From: Kaistella montana
GTDB taxonomy: Bacteria; Bacteroidota; Bacteroidia; Flavobacteriales; Weeksellaceae
DNA: 64,000 bases
NCBI RefSeq assembly: GCF_024436175.1
Contig: NZ_JANFQP010000001.1
Span: forward strand, 124,001 to 188,000
Reading direction: 5' to 3'
In this document: positions 9,003-17,136 of the stretch, piece by piece
Numbering within the stretch: the stretch's first letter is position 1
Layout: the number at the start of each line of letters is the position of its first letter
Position numbers and translations under genes: made by a program
The notes under the pieces: model-generated
Seen by the model: only the letters and a program-made list of their open reading frames with translations
Told to the model about the DNA's origin: nothing
The model's database searches: none

Positions 9003-9945
9003 AAAGCAGTTTTTAAAAACAATAGGTGGTGGAACTTTAGCAATGACTTTAGCTCCGAATCTTTTGCTCGCGGAAAATTTGAATTTTTTAGAGGCAAATT
9101 CCGAAAATAAACTCACGATCCTTCACACCAATGATCAACATAGCCGTATTGAACCTTTCGATGCAAGTTATACCAGAAATCCCAATCAGGGAGGGTTTGC
9201 GAGAAGAGCTGCTTTGATCCAAAAAATAAGATCGGAAGAGAAAAATCTTCTTTTGCTCGATTCTGGCGATATTTTTCAAGGAACGCCTTATTTCAATTTC
9301 TTTGGTGGCGAATTGGAATTTAAACTGATGTCGATGATGGGTTATGACGCTTCCACAATGGGAAATCACGATTTTGATAATGGTTTGGAAGGTTTCAAAA
9401 AAGTGTTGCCGAATGCGAAATTCCCTTTCATTTGTTCAAATTATGATTTCAAAAATACCATTCTCGACGGGCAGACGATTCCGTATAAAATTTTTAATAA
9501 AAATGGAATTAAAGTCGGAATTTTTGCTGTAGGAATTGAACTTGCAGGTTTGGTTGGAAAGAAAAGTTATGATGAAACTGTTTGGCAAAATCCTATAGAA
9601 ATTGCACAACATTATTCCGAATTTTTGAGAAATGATAAAAAATGCGATTTAGTGATTTGTCTTTCGCACATCGGCTACGATTACAAAGATGATCCAAAGA
9701 AAATTTCAGATAAAATTCTTGCTGCACAAACCGATGGAATTGACCTGATTTTAGGAGGCCATACCCACACTTTCTTGCCGGAACCGCAATCTTTCACCAA
9801 CCGAAAAGGTAAAAATGTATTGGTAAATCAAGTTGGCTGGGCTGGTTTGCTTTTAGGAAAAATCGATTTTTATTTCGATAAAAACAAAAAAGTGCAAAAT
9901 ATTTCGTGGAATAATCAAGTTATAGATGATGGTATTTTAGTTTAA
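8995..9945 (+). CDS. 5'-nucleotidase-type metallophosphatase
   Basis: A 316-residue metallophosphatase with an N-terminal export signal (residues about 1-25; MNRKQFLKTIGGG carries RKQFLK, resembling a Tat motif but with one Arg). The dimetal centre is intact: TNDQHSR (DxH), LLDSGDIFQG, TMGNHDFDNG, LSHIGYD and GGHTHTF. It lacks the nucleotidase C-terminal domain, which is encoded by the preceding overlapping lipoprotein gene. It probably hydrolyses extracytoplasmic nucleotides with that partner. Confidence 0.92.
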   Translation: MNRKQFLKTIGGGTLAMTLAPNLLLAENLNFLEANSENKLTILHTNDQHSRIEPFDASYTRNPNQGGFARRAALIQKIRSEEKNLLLLDSGDIFQGTPYFNFFGGELEFKLMSMMGYDASTMGNHDFDNGLEGFKKVLPNAKFPFICSNYDFKNTILDGQTIPYKIFNKNGIKVGIFAVGIELAGLVGKKSYDETVWQNPIEIAQHYSEFLRNDKKCDLVICLSHIGYDYKDDPKKISDKILAAQTDGIDLILGGHTHTFLPEPQSFTNRKGKNVLVNQVGWAGLLLGKIDFYFDKNKKVQNISWNNQVIDDGILV

Positions 9946-10002
9946 TTAAAATCAAAAAAAGCTGTTTGCAACCTGATAACACACAAAGTTTACAATAAAC
10001 AC

Positions 10003-12231
10003 ATGAAAAAAATATTACCGTTTTTACTCATTTTATTTTCGCTGAGCCTTAATTCACAAGTGATTTCGTCCAGCAAATGGAGCGATTTGTTTTCTTATAA
10101 TAATGTTTTGGCGATTCGGGAAGACAACGGAAAACTCATCGCTGCTACTGAAAACGGAATTTTCTATTACACACCAGGAACAGGAGAGCTGAGCAAACTT
10201 TCCAAAGCAAATGGCTTACACGAAGTAAAAATTTCGGCATTTGATTATAATCCGGAAACGAAAACTGGTTTGGTAGGTTATGCAAATGGCTCGATGGATG
10301 TGATTACGCCGGAAGGAATTACTTATGTAGTTGATATTCCGATCGCTTCGGGCTATACCGGCAACAAAAAAATCAATCATATTTCGATTTCAGGAAATTT
10401 GGCGGTGATTTCTGTGGGGTACGGAGTTTCGATTTTTAAATTAGATAAAAAAGAATTCGGCGATTCATCTTTTTTCATGGTTAATGGCGTTTACGAAACA
10501 GCAAAAGAAGCGGTAATTAAAGATAATTTCGTGTATGCTGTGACAGCAACCGGACTGAAATCCCATGAAATGAATGTCACTTTTCCTATTTTTTCTACAT
10601 GGAATAATGTGGCAACAGGTAATTTTACCCAAATTTCAGGAGGAACCATCATCGCTTATGCCGATGCAAATACGGTGAAATTTGGTGATGGAAATTCTTT
10701 TGCAAATTTGCCAAGAAGGTTTTCCGATATTCGAGATGTTCTTGTTACGGCTCAAAACATCATTGTTGCAGATGCTACTTCGGTATCAGTTTTTAATATT
10801 TCAGGAGCCTTTGTGAAATCTTACGACGCAGGAGAATCCTTGAATAGTGGATTTTATACCGATTCGAAAATATACGCAGCAACGAAAGTTTCCGGGATGA
10901 AAAACGAATCTGGTGATTCGCTAAAACCTGATGGACCTTACAATAATACCTCATATAAAATTGATGTAAAAGGAAGCCAGATTGTGATTGCCTCTGGTAG
11001 CAAAAATGAAAATTTAGATCCGATTACCAACCATAATTTAGGATATTATCATTTTGATGGCACGAAATGGAATTACCCACAATTGTTCATAAATTTCCCT
11101 GGAAATTTGAATGTTTTAGACGCTGTAATAAATCCTTCCATACCTGAAGAAATCTTTTTTTATAACTATGCATTTGACGTAGGAGTAAAAGGTATTTATA
11201 AAATGGATAATAACCAATTTGTAAAGAAATATGCAACGGAAGATCCGTTTTTGAATCGTGTTGGTGGATTGGCATTTGATGAAAATAGTCAACTTTTTGC
11301 GTCGGTAGCGTATATGCCAAATCCGAAACTAGGATTTTATTATTACAATCGTTCAGCCGATAATTTTCAGTTGGTGAGTGTAATTGATGCAAAAGATTCC
11401 CAAAAACCTGTTGCAAAATCTGGTATTCTGTATATTCCTTCAAATAGAACAGGAGGAGGCCTACTTGTTTATGATTACAAAAATACACCTTCATCAACCG
11501 GTGATGATCGCTTTATCATGCTTCGGAAAAATAATAATCTTCCTACTGAAGTAGTGGTTTCTTCTAATTTAGATAAAAATGATGACTTGTGGATTGGTAC
11601 AGCAAATGGATTACGGATCATCAGTAATCCTTCATCAATTATTACCGAAGAAAATCCGCAAGCAAATCCCATTATTATTGAAGAAAATGGCCTCGGCGAG
11701 GAACTTTTTCGGGATAGCAATGTTCTTCAAATTGAAGTAGATGCCGGAAACCAAAAATGGGTTTCTATTGATGGAGGAGGTGTTTTTTATTTAAATTCTA
11801 CCGGCGAACAAACCTTAAAACATTTTACCAAAGAAAATTCGCCACTTCCAAGTAATAGTGTAACCGACATCAAGGTGGATAATGCTTCTGGGAAAGTATA
11901 TTTTGTGACTTTAGATGGAGTGATGCTGTACCAAGGTGATGTACTGAATGTTAATGAAAATTTTGGTGATGTTTTGATCTATCCGAATCCTGTTGTTTAT
12001 TCAAAATATAAAGGAAATGTCAATATCAGAGGTTTGGCTGAGAAAACTAATATTAGGATTACAGATGCGGCCGGAAACTTAGTTCATCAAGCTGTGTCAA
12101 GAGGTGGATATTACGAGTGGAATCTCAATAACCAACGTGGTGTGCGTGTGGCTTCCGGAATTTACTTTGTGTTGATGACGAATGCCCACGGTACTGATAC
12201 GGCTACTGCAAAAATCGCTGTAGTAAATTAA
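10003..12231 (+). CDS. porZ: PorZ-like type IX secretion protein
   Basis: A 742-residue exported beta-propeller protein. It has a signal peptide (residues 1-19), a PorZ-type N-terminal propeller (SSKWSDLFSYNNVLAIRE, ENGIFYYTPGTGEL), a second propeller region with DDLWIGTANGLRII and DAGNQKWVSIDGGGV repeats, and a C-terminal T9SS type A sorting domain (about 660-742, beginning VLIYPNPV). In Porphyromonas gingivalis, PorZ belongs to the surface attachment complex that hands A-LPS to PorU during cargo anchoring. The gene overlaps recO by one base (TAATG), an arrangement common in flavobacteria as I recall. The assignment rests on architecture and context. Confidence 0.85.
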   Translation: MKKILPFLLILFSLSLNSQVISSSKWSDLFSYNNVLAIREDNGKLIAATENGIFYYTPGTGELSKLSKANGLHEVKISAFDYNPETKTGLVGYANGSMDVITPEGITYVVDIPIASGYTGNKKINHISISGNLAVISVGYGVSIFKLDKKEFGDSSFFMVNGVYETAKEAVIKDNFVYAVTATGLKSHEMNVTFPIFSTWNNVATGNFTQISGGTIIAYADANTVKFGDGNSFANLPRRFSDIRDVLVTAQNIIVADATSVSVFNISGAFVKSYDAGESLNSGFYTDSKIYAATKVSGMKNESGDSLKPDGPYNNTSYKIDVKGSQIVIASGSKNENLDPITNHNLGYYHFDGTKWNYPQLFINFPGNLNVLDAVINPSIPEEIFFYNYAFDVGVKGIYKMDNNQFVKKYATEDPFLNRVGGLAFDENSQLFASVAYMPNPKLGFYYYNRSADNFQLVSVIDAKDSQKPVAKSGILYIPSNRTGGGLLVYDYKNTPSSTGDDRFIMLRKNNNLPTEVVVSSNLDKNDDLWIGTANGLRIISNPSSIITEENPQANPIIIEENGLGEELFRDSNVLQIEVDAGNQKWVSIDGGGVFYLNSTGEQTLKHFTKENSPLPSNSVTDIKVDNASGKVYFVTLDGVMLYQGDVLNVNENFGDVLIYPNPVVYSKYKGNVNIRGLAEKTNIRITDAAGNLVHQAVSRGGYYEWNLNNQRGVRVASGIYFVLMTNAHGTDTATAKIAVVN

Positions 12232-12920
12232 TGCTCAATCAAACCTGCTTTTTGCTCTCCTATGTGAAATATGGAGATAATGACGCGATACTACACTGTT
12301 TTTCGGCGGAAAGTGGCTATCAAAGTCTATTTGCGAAAGGGATTTATTCATCTAAAAATAAAAAGAAGCCTTATCTTTTTCCGCTGAATTTACTCAATAT
12401 TACGCTCTCGAAAGTTAGCAACCATCAGTCGATTTCCAATGTTTCCAAGATTGAACTTGCTGCGGATTTCTATGATTTTAATGAGGTTAAAATCAATACA
12501 ATTCTTTTTTTTGCAGCCGATTTTTTACACCAAATTTTGAGAAATGAACACCAAAATCAAGCGGCATTTGATGAAATTAAAATCTTCAGAAATGAGTTGT
12601 CTGTTGCCAATCCTGATTCTTATATTTCCCTAATTTTTAATTTCCTTAAAATTATAGGAATTGCGCCACTTTTGGGCGAAGAAAAATATTTAAATCCGGA
12701 ATCTGGAACGTTTAATCAAGAAATTGGTAATCCTATTTTCACTGATGGAATTTCACTGCTTTGGAAACGATTTTTAACCGCCCAAAAACCTTATGAAATT
12801 CGCTTGAAAAGAACTGAGAGAACAGCTTTCCTCGATTCTTTGATGATCTATTATCATCTTCATTTTACCGGATTCTATGTCCCTAATTCTTTAGCAATAC
12901 TTCGGCAGATTTACGAGTAA
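12231..12920 (+). CDS. recO: DNA repair protein RecO
   Basis: RecFOR mediator that loads RecA on SSB-coated DNA. The 229-residue protein has an N-terminal OB fold (TCFLLSYVKYGDNDAILHCFS..SGYQSLFAKGIYSSK) and a helical C-terminal domain. The start ATG overlaps the porZ stop by one base (TAATG), so translation is likely coupled. No zinc-finger cysteine cluster is visible in the C-terminal part. A strong terminator follows. Confidence 0.9.
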   Translation: MLNQTCFLLSYVKYGDNDAILHCFSAESGYQSLFAKGIYSSKNKKKPYLFPLNLLNITLSKVSNHQSISNVSKIELAADFYDFNEVKINTILFFAADFLHQILRNEHQNQAAFDEIKIFRNELSVANPDSYISLIFNFLKIIGIAPLLGEEKYLNPESGTFNQEIGNPIFTDGISLLWKRFLTAQKPYEIRLKRTERTAFLDSLMIYYHLHFTGFYVPNSLAILRQIYE

Positions 12921-12938
12921 TTTAGCTTTAAATTCATA

Positions 12939-12972
12939 AAAAAGTTCCTTGAAAAAAAGGAACTTTTTATTT
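12939..12972. terminator. terminator after recO
   Basis: AAAAAGTTCCTT (12939-12950) pairs with 12957-12968, with T-rich flank. It also suits the convergent minus-strand lipoprotein gene. Confidence 0.85.
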
Positions 12973-12989
12973 TTATAAAAACATAAATT

Positions 12990-13712
12990 TTATCTTTCAG
13001 CGTTGAAATGCGTCGTCTTATAAATCTGAAAATTGAATACAAAGCTTCTGTCTTTAAATGAAATTCCTGAATAATTATAATGAGAATCTCTTGCAAACGC
13101 AGCTCTGGAAGGAACAATAATAACTCCTTGCAAGTTGTAATTGCTTTCATCTGGAATATCGTAAGCTTTAAATTTCTTCAAAGCTTCTTGAAATCCTTCT
13201 ATTTCGTAATAACTTCTTTGTTTTGTCGCATCAGTTGTTGCATTGTCCAAAACGGATTTTTTCACATAGAAATATGCTGGATCGACTTCTGGTACGCCCG
13301 CTCCGGAGATTGTATTTTTAAAGGTTTGCGCTGAAGAAAAAGAAACTACATTGTCGGTTTTTGTGGCAACATAATTCGTCGCGCGAACCATCAAGCGGAT
13401 AAGATCGTAATTTCCTATTGCTTCTCCTGGTTCCGGTTGTGCACCTGCACGCATAATATAAATAACCCCGGAAGGCAATGTTACAGGATTAAGATCAGCT
13501 AATTTTGTATTAACAGCGTCTGTTGCAGTTAACTCTTTTATATTACCTTTTGCATCTAAATAATGAGTTTCCAAAAAGTTTTTTGCAGCTTGGTCATCAT
13601 AGTTGTTTTGGGTCTCAACACTTACTTCTTCCACAGTATCTTCAGTATCATCCTTTCTACAAGAAACAACGGCAATAGAAGCTAAAGCCAGAAATAAGAT
13701 GGTTTTTTTCAT
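12990..13712 (-). CDS. FKBP-like lipoprotein
   Basis: A 240-residue lipoprotein (signal peptide with lipobox VVSC, Cys20). The C-terminal part (about residues 165-235) has the layout of an FKBP-type peptidyl-prolyl isomerase: EALKKFKAYD, then GVIIVPSRAAFARD, then a final SFVFNFQIYKT strand resembling the FKBP last strand. The central region is diverged and several canonical active-site positions are not recognisable, so isomerase activity is doubtful. Gliding lipoproteins such as GldI are FKBP-like, but I cannot equate this gene with gldI. The ATG at 13712 is chosen because the signal peptide begins there; the upstream extension overlaps the divergent gene. Confidence 0.65.
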   Translation of the reverse strand: MKKTILFLALASIAVVSCRKDDTEDTVEEVSVETQNNYDDQAAKNFLETHYLDAKGNIKELTATDAVNTKLADLNPVTLPSGVIYIMRAGAQPEPGEAIGNYDLIRLMVRATNYVATKTDNVVSFSSAQTFKNTISGAGVPEVDPAYFYVKKSVLDNATTDATKQRSYYEIEGFQEALKKFKAYDIPDESNYNLQGVIIVPSRAAFARDSHYNYSGISFKDRSFVFNFQIYKTTHFNAER

Positions 13713-13753
13713 TTTTAATATTATCATTAAATTGCTAAAATTTTTTAATCCAG

Positions 13754-13761
13754 CAAAAGTA
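13754..13761 (-). promoter_or_regulatory. putative -7 box of FKBP-like lipoprotein gene
   Basis: The minus strand reads TACTTTTG, about 40 bases upstream of the start at 13712, in the 59-base divergent gap. Confidence 0.45.
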
Positions 13762-13771
13762 TAAATAAAAT

Positions 13772-14206
13772 ATGAGAATTGATAAATTTTTATGGTGTGT
13801 TCGTTTTTATAAAACCAGAAGCATCGCTGCAGACGAAATAAAAAAGAACAGGGTAGGGATTGGAGGACAAACCGTGAAATCCTCAAAAGAGGTGAAACCC
13901 GGCGATGTCATTAAAATAAGAAAAAACCAAATTGATTATCAGATAAAAGTTGTGCAAATCCCCAAAAGTAGACTAGGAGCGAAGCTGGTTCCGTTGCACA
14001 TCGAAGATAAAACCGATAAACAACAATACGATATTCTCAAATTGCGGAAATCTGAACAAGATTATTACAGAAATAAAGGTGAGGGAAGACCTACCAAGAA
14101 AGACCGCAGAGAAATTGATGAATATGTTTACGGAGACGATAATGTTTCTTTGGAAGATGGCGATTGGGACTTTTTTTTCAGTGAATTGGAGGATAATGAT
14201 GATTAA
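13772..14206 (+). CDS. S4-domain RNA-binding protein (Hsp15/HslR-like)
   Basis: A 144-residue protein with an N-terminal S4 RNA-binding domain (residues 1-60: MRIDKFLWCVRFYKTR, then KNRVGIGG, VKPGDVIKIRK). The charged middle and an acidic C-terminal tail (YGDDNVSLEDGDWDFFFSELEDND) follow. Hsp15/HslR recycles stalled 50S subunits carrying peptidyl-tRNA in Escherichia coli; the family match is good, though equivalent function is inferred. The last four bases overlap the end of the convergent aroK. Confidence 0.88.
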   Translation: MRIDKFLWCVRFYKTRSIAADEIKKNRVGIGGQTVKSSKEVKPGDVIKIRKNQIDYQIKVVQIPKSRLGAKLVPLHIEDKTDKQQYDILKLRKSEQDYYRNKGEGRPTKKDRREIDEYVYGDDNVSLEDGDWDFFFSELEDNDD

Positions 14207-14712
14207 AATAATGCCGCAATTTCATCCGCAATTTCTTCTGGAGATTTTCCATCGGTGATAACTTTGTATTTTGCTTGAGAATAAAAAACATTTCTTTCAA
14301 ACAAATGTTTTGCGATAAATTCAGGCAAATCTTCATCAGCAATATTCGCTACCAAAGGTCTTTTCTCTTTTTGTTTAAGAATTCTTTCGGAAAGCATTTT
14401 TACTGAGCTTTGCAGAAAAACACTCTCGGAATGTTTGTTGATGATTTCCATATTGTTGAAATAAGCCGGAGTACCTCCGCCCACACTTAAAATAATGTCT
14501 TTGGTGGAACCTAAGATTTTATTTAAAATTTGATTTTCCTGTTTTCGAAAGTAAATTTCACCCCGTTTTTCGAAAATTTCGGGAATTGTCATTTTATTTT
14601 TCACAGAAATTTGACGATCGAGGTCAATTAATTTAAAATTAATTTTTTGGCTCAAAACTTTGGAAATGTGAGATTTACCGCTTCCCATGTATCCTATCAG
14701 AGAAATAATCAT
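14203..14712 (-). CDS. aroK: shikimate kinase
   Basis: Phosphorylates shikimate at O3 in aromatic amino-acid synthesis. The 169 residues have the Walker A motif GYMGSGKSH (residues 7-15), the shikimate-binding DLD and FRKQE region, and the SVGGGTPAY motif, followed by the KEKRPLVA lid. Length is typical. It converges with, and overlaps by four bases, the S4-domain gene. Confidence 0.95.
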   Translation of the reverse strand: MIISLIGYMGSGKSHISKVLSQKINFKLIDLDRQISVKNKMTIPEIFEKRGEIYFRKQENQILNKILGSTKDIILSVGGGTPAYFNNMEIINKHSESVFLQSSVKMLSERILKQKEKRPLVANIADEDLPEFIAKHLFERNVFYSQAKYKVITDGKSPEEIADEIAALF

Positions 14713-14743
14713 GTTTGAATTTTGTACAAATTACCAAAAAAAT

Positions 14744-14773
14744 TTTGAGATTTTAAAAAAAGGCCTATCTTTG
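14744..14773 (+). promoter_or_regulatory. promoter of the tRNA cluster
   Basis: TTTG (14744-14747), an 18-base spacer and TATCTTTG (14766-14773) form a good Bacteroidota promoter. The predicted start near 14780 lies about 60 bases upstream of the first tRNA. Confidence 0.65.
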
Positions 14774-14840
14774 CACCACTCAAAAACAGAAAATAATTAT
14801 TAAATCTAATTTTTTAATTATTGGTTTTAAAAGAGTGGCC

Positions 14841-14913
14841 GACTCGGTAGCTCAGCTGGTAGAGCAATACACTTTTAATGTATGGGTCCTGGGTTCGAAT
14901 CCCAGCCGGGTCA
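14841..14913 (+). tRNA. tRNA-Lys (anticodon TTT)
   Basis: A 73-base cloverleaf. The acceptor stem GACTCGG pairs with CCGGGTC and is followed by discriminator A. The anticodon stem ATACA/TGTAT holds loop CTTTTAA with anticodon TTT. The T arm has GGTTCGAATCC. It is identical to the copy at 15125. Confidence 0.97.
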
Positions 14914-14920
14914 CTAGTGA

Positions 14921-14949
14921 AAATTTCCGTAACCCTACGGATTTTTTTT
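14921..14949 (+). terminator. hairpin with T-tract between tRNA-Lys and tRNA-Leu
   Basis: TCCGTA (14926-14931) pairs with TACGGA (14936-14941), followed by eight T, ending exactly where tRNA-Leu begins. It looks like an intrinsic terminator, perhaps partial, or an RNA-processing hairpin inside the tRNA cluster. Confidence 0.55.
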
Positions 14950-15032
14950 GCCTGCGTGGTGAAATTGGTAGACACGCCATCTTGAGGGGGTGGTTTCCTA
15001 AGGATGTGCTGGTTCGAGTCCAGTCGCAGGCA
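14950..15032 (+). tRNA. tRNA-Leu (anticodon GAG)
   Basis: An 83-base class II tRNA. Acceptor GCCTGCG pairs with CGCAGGC, discriminator A. Anticodon stem CCATC/GGTGG encloses TTGAGGG with anticodon GAG. A long variable arm and the GGTTCGAGTCC T arm are present. Confidence 0.96.
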
Positions 15033-15124
15033 CTGCAAAAAATTAAATAGAAATACGAAGAATTAATAATTCTGGTAATTTCGAAAAAATCTTTTAATTA
15101 TTAATTTCAATTTTTAATTAGAAA

Positions 15125-15197
15125 GACTCGGTAGCTCAGCTGGTAGAGCAATACACTTTTAATGTATGGGTCCTGGGTTCGAATCCCAGCCGGGTCA
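15125..15197 (+). tRNA. tRNA-Lys (anticodon TTT), second copy
   Basis: Same 73-base sequence as the tRNA-Lys at 14841, with the TTT anticodon. Upstream flanks of the two copies differ, so the duplication is confined to the tRNA body. Confidence 0.97.
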
Positions 15198-15202
15198 CAA
15201 TT

Positions 15203-15228
15203 TTTACCTTTCGGGGTAATTTTTTTTT
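15203..15228 (+). terminator. terminator of the tRNA cluster
   Basis: TTACC (15204-15208) pairs with GGTAA (15215-15219), followed by a run of T. Confidence 0.7.
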
Positions 15229-15255
15229 CATATTAATATTTTGTGATTTGGTGCT

Positions 15256-15284
15256 CAAAAGTCTTCTCATTAGGAAGACTTTTG
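15256..15284. terminator. strong hairpin after panC
   Basis: An 11-bp perfect stem (CAAAAGTCTTC, 15256-15266, with 15274-15284) and 7-base loop lie just downstream of panC. There is no good T-tract on the minus strand, so it may be a transcript-stabilising 3' hairpin rather than a classical terminator. Confidence 0.5.
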
Positions 15285-15303
15285 ACGTTTTTAGGAACAT
15301 CTC

Positions 15304-16152
15304 CTAATCCAAATGCATATTATCGATAAGGCGCACATCTCCCACGAATACTACAATAAAAGCTCGATAGCTTTTGTCTTTATAGAAAAAATCGGTCTGT
15401 TTCAGGGTCGCTTCATCGGCAATTTCGAAATATTCCAATTTCATTCCTTGTTGATTATCAAAAATATCCTTTACTCGCTGGTTGATTTCAGGAATGGTAA
15501 TCACTCGGAACCAATCGTTTACTTTGATTAGGGTTTCATAAATGATTTTAGCGGCTTCTTTTTGTTCTGGGCTCAATCGCTGGTTTCGGGAACTCATTGC
15601 GAGACCGTTTTTTTCTCGATAAATAGGAACTCCGTGTATTTTGATTGGGAGCTTTAGTTTTTCAGTGAGTTTTTTAATGATTGCCAATTGCTGATAATCT
15701 TTGTCTCCAAAATAAGCATTGTCGGGTTTTACCTGTCGGAAAAGTTCTTCTACTACAGTCCCAACTCCGTCGAAATGTCCTGGTCGGGATTTGCCTTCCA
15801 TTTCATTTTCCAATCCATCGAAATCGTATTTTTTGCTTTCTAAAGCTTCTGGATAGATGTCGGAGATTTCCGGGATATAGACAGCATCTACATCACCAGA
15901 TTCTTCTAGAATTTTGATGTCTTTTTCAATATTTCGCGGATATTTTTCTAAATCTTGAGGATTATTGAACTGAGTAGGATTTACAAAAATGGAGGAAATA
16001 ACCAAATCGTTTTCTTCTCTTGCTTGGGCATAGAGTGAAAGATGGCCCTGGTGAAGAGCTCCCATGGTAGGAGCGAATCCGATTTTTTTTCCCATTTCTT
16101 TCTGTCTTTCAATAAAATCGAGTAAAGTTTTCTTGTTTTTAAAAATTTCCAT
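15304..16152 (-). CDS. panC: pantoate--beta-alanine ligase
   Basis: Condenses pantoate with beta-alanine through a pantoyl-adenylate in pantothenate synthesis. The 282 residues show the HIGH-like segment APTMGALHQGHLSL, FVNPTQF, the FGDKDYQQL motif and the KMSKS-like MSSRNQRLS. Length is normal. It is divergent from the glycogen-synthase-like gene, an order common in flavobacteria. No panB or panD lies in the window. Confidence 0.96.
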   Translation of the reverse strand: MEIFKNKKTLLDFIERQKEMGKKIGFAPTMGALHQGHLSLYAQAREENDLVISSIFVNPTQFNNPQDLEKYPRNIEKDIKILEESGDVDAVYIPEISDIYPEALESKKYDFDGLENEMEGKSRPGHFDGVGTVVEELFRQVKPDNAYFGDKDYQQLAIIKKLTEKLKLPIKIHGVPIYREKNGLAMSSRNQRLSPEQKEAAKIIYETLIKVNDWFRVITIPEINQRVKDIFDNQQGMKLEYFEIADEATLKQTDFFYKDKSYRAFIVVFVGDVRLIDNMHLD

Positions 16153-16294
16153 AGTTCTATAATTATCCGTGTAAAAATAGAAATTTCCGATAAAAAAAGC
16201 CTACTTGAAACTGATTTATTTTACAGAAAAACCAAGGGTTCTGAAATATAATTATTAAAATATGTTAATTAAAAAATATTCGCTCAAAATTTTG

Positions 16295-16302
16295 TAATTT
16301 TG
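16295..16302 (+). promoter_or_regulatory. putative -7 box for the glycogen-synthase-like gene
   Basis: TAATTTTG matches TAnnTTTG and predicts transcription from about 16309, so the in-frame ATG at 16351 is the likely start. Confidence 0.5.
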
Positions 16303-16350
16303 CAGAACAGAACAAAATCTGCTTTATTAATAAGAAGAACGAAAGAAAAT

Positions 16351-17121
16351 ATGCCGAACCAAAAAATATTATATGTCACCACGGAGATGTTTCCGTATCA
16401 GGAAGATACCAACATGGGAGCAGTGGTGAGTAAAATGGCTCTGAAAATGCACCAAGAAGGTAATGATGTGAGGGTTTTCATGCCAAGATTTGGGCAGATC
16501 AGCGAACGTAAGTTTCAGCTTCATGAGGTGATTCGTCTTTCTGGGATGAATATTATTATCAACGATTTGGATCAGCCACTAATCATCAAAGTAGCTTCTC
16601 TTCCGGGAGAAAGACTTCAAGTGTACTTTATTGATAATGAAGAGTATTTCAAAAGAAAACAGTTCTATGCCGATGATGAAGGAAATGCTTTTGAGGATAA
16701 TGATGAACGGGCTATTTTTTTTGCACGGGGCGTGATTGAAACTATCAAAAAACTCAATTGGGTGCCGGATGTGATACATCTTAACGGATGGATGTCTTCT
16801 TTTATCCCTATTTATCTTAAAACTTTTTATAAAACCGATTCCTATTTCAAGGATTCTAAAATAGTACTTTCCGTTTATAATGAGGAGGATACTCCGCTTT
16901 CGCCTACGGTAGAAGAAAAAATGAATTTCGACAATATTACCTCGCTTCAAGCGTTTACAAAACCAAGCTTTCAGCAATTCGTTATTGAGAGCATGGATAT
17001 GGTAGATGTTGTTGTAAAAGGAGATGAATTTCTTCAGGACAAACTCGATCAAGCTTTTAACACAACCAAAACTCAAAAATCAGAGTATTTGGATGCACAA
17101 TCAATCGAAACTTTATACTAA
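16351..17121 (+). CDS. single-domain glycogen/starch synthase-like protein
   Basis: A 256-residue protein resembling only the N-terminal Rossmann half of GT5 glycogen synthases: KILYVTTEMFPY, then DVRVFMPRFG, VYFIDNEEYF, IFFARGVIE and PDVIHLNGWMSSFIP. The canonical K-x-G-G-L substrate loop is replaced by NMGAVV, and the entire C-terminal nucleotide-sugar-binding half is missing (full enzymes have about 480 residues). It is therefore probably not an active glycogen synthase. No other glycogen genes are in the window. A DUF4270 lipoprotein gene follows after 15 bases. Confidence 0.8.
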   Translation: MPNQKILYVTTEMFPYQEDTNMGAVVSKMALKMHQEGNDVRVFMPRFGQISERKFQLHEVIRLSGMNIIINDLDQPLIIKVASLPGERLQVYFIDNEEYFKRKQFYADDEGNAFEDNDERAIFFARGVIETIKKLNWVPDVIHLNGWMSSFIPIYLKTFYKTDSYFKDSKIVLSVYNEEDTPLSPTVEEKMNFDNITSLQAFTKPSFQQFVIESMDMVDVVVKGDEFLQDKLDQAFNTTKTQKSEYLDAQSIETLY

Positions 17122-17136
17122 ATCAATTTAATTTTA

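Noticed and set aside
13713-13886. Longer start of the FKBP-like lipoprotein
   Set aside because: It would destroy the lipoprotein signal peptide beginning at 13712 and overlap the divergent gene.
13772-14712. Toxin-antitoxin pair from the four-base overlap of the two genes
   Set aside because: The genes converge rather than run in series, and both are housekeeping (S4 protein and shikimate kinase).
14814-15050. Protein-coding frames over the tRNA cluster
   Set aside because: Both frames are translations of tRNA genes, which are certain from cloverleaf structure.
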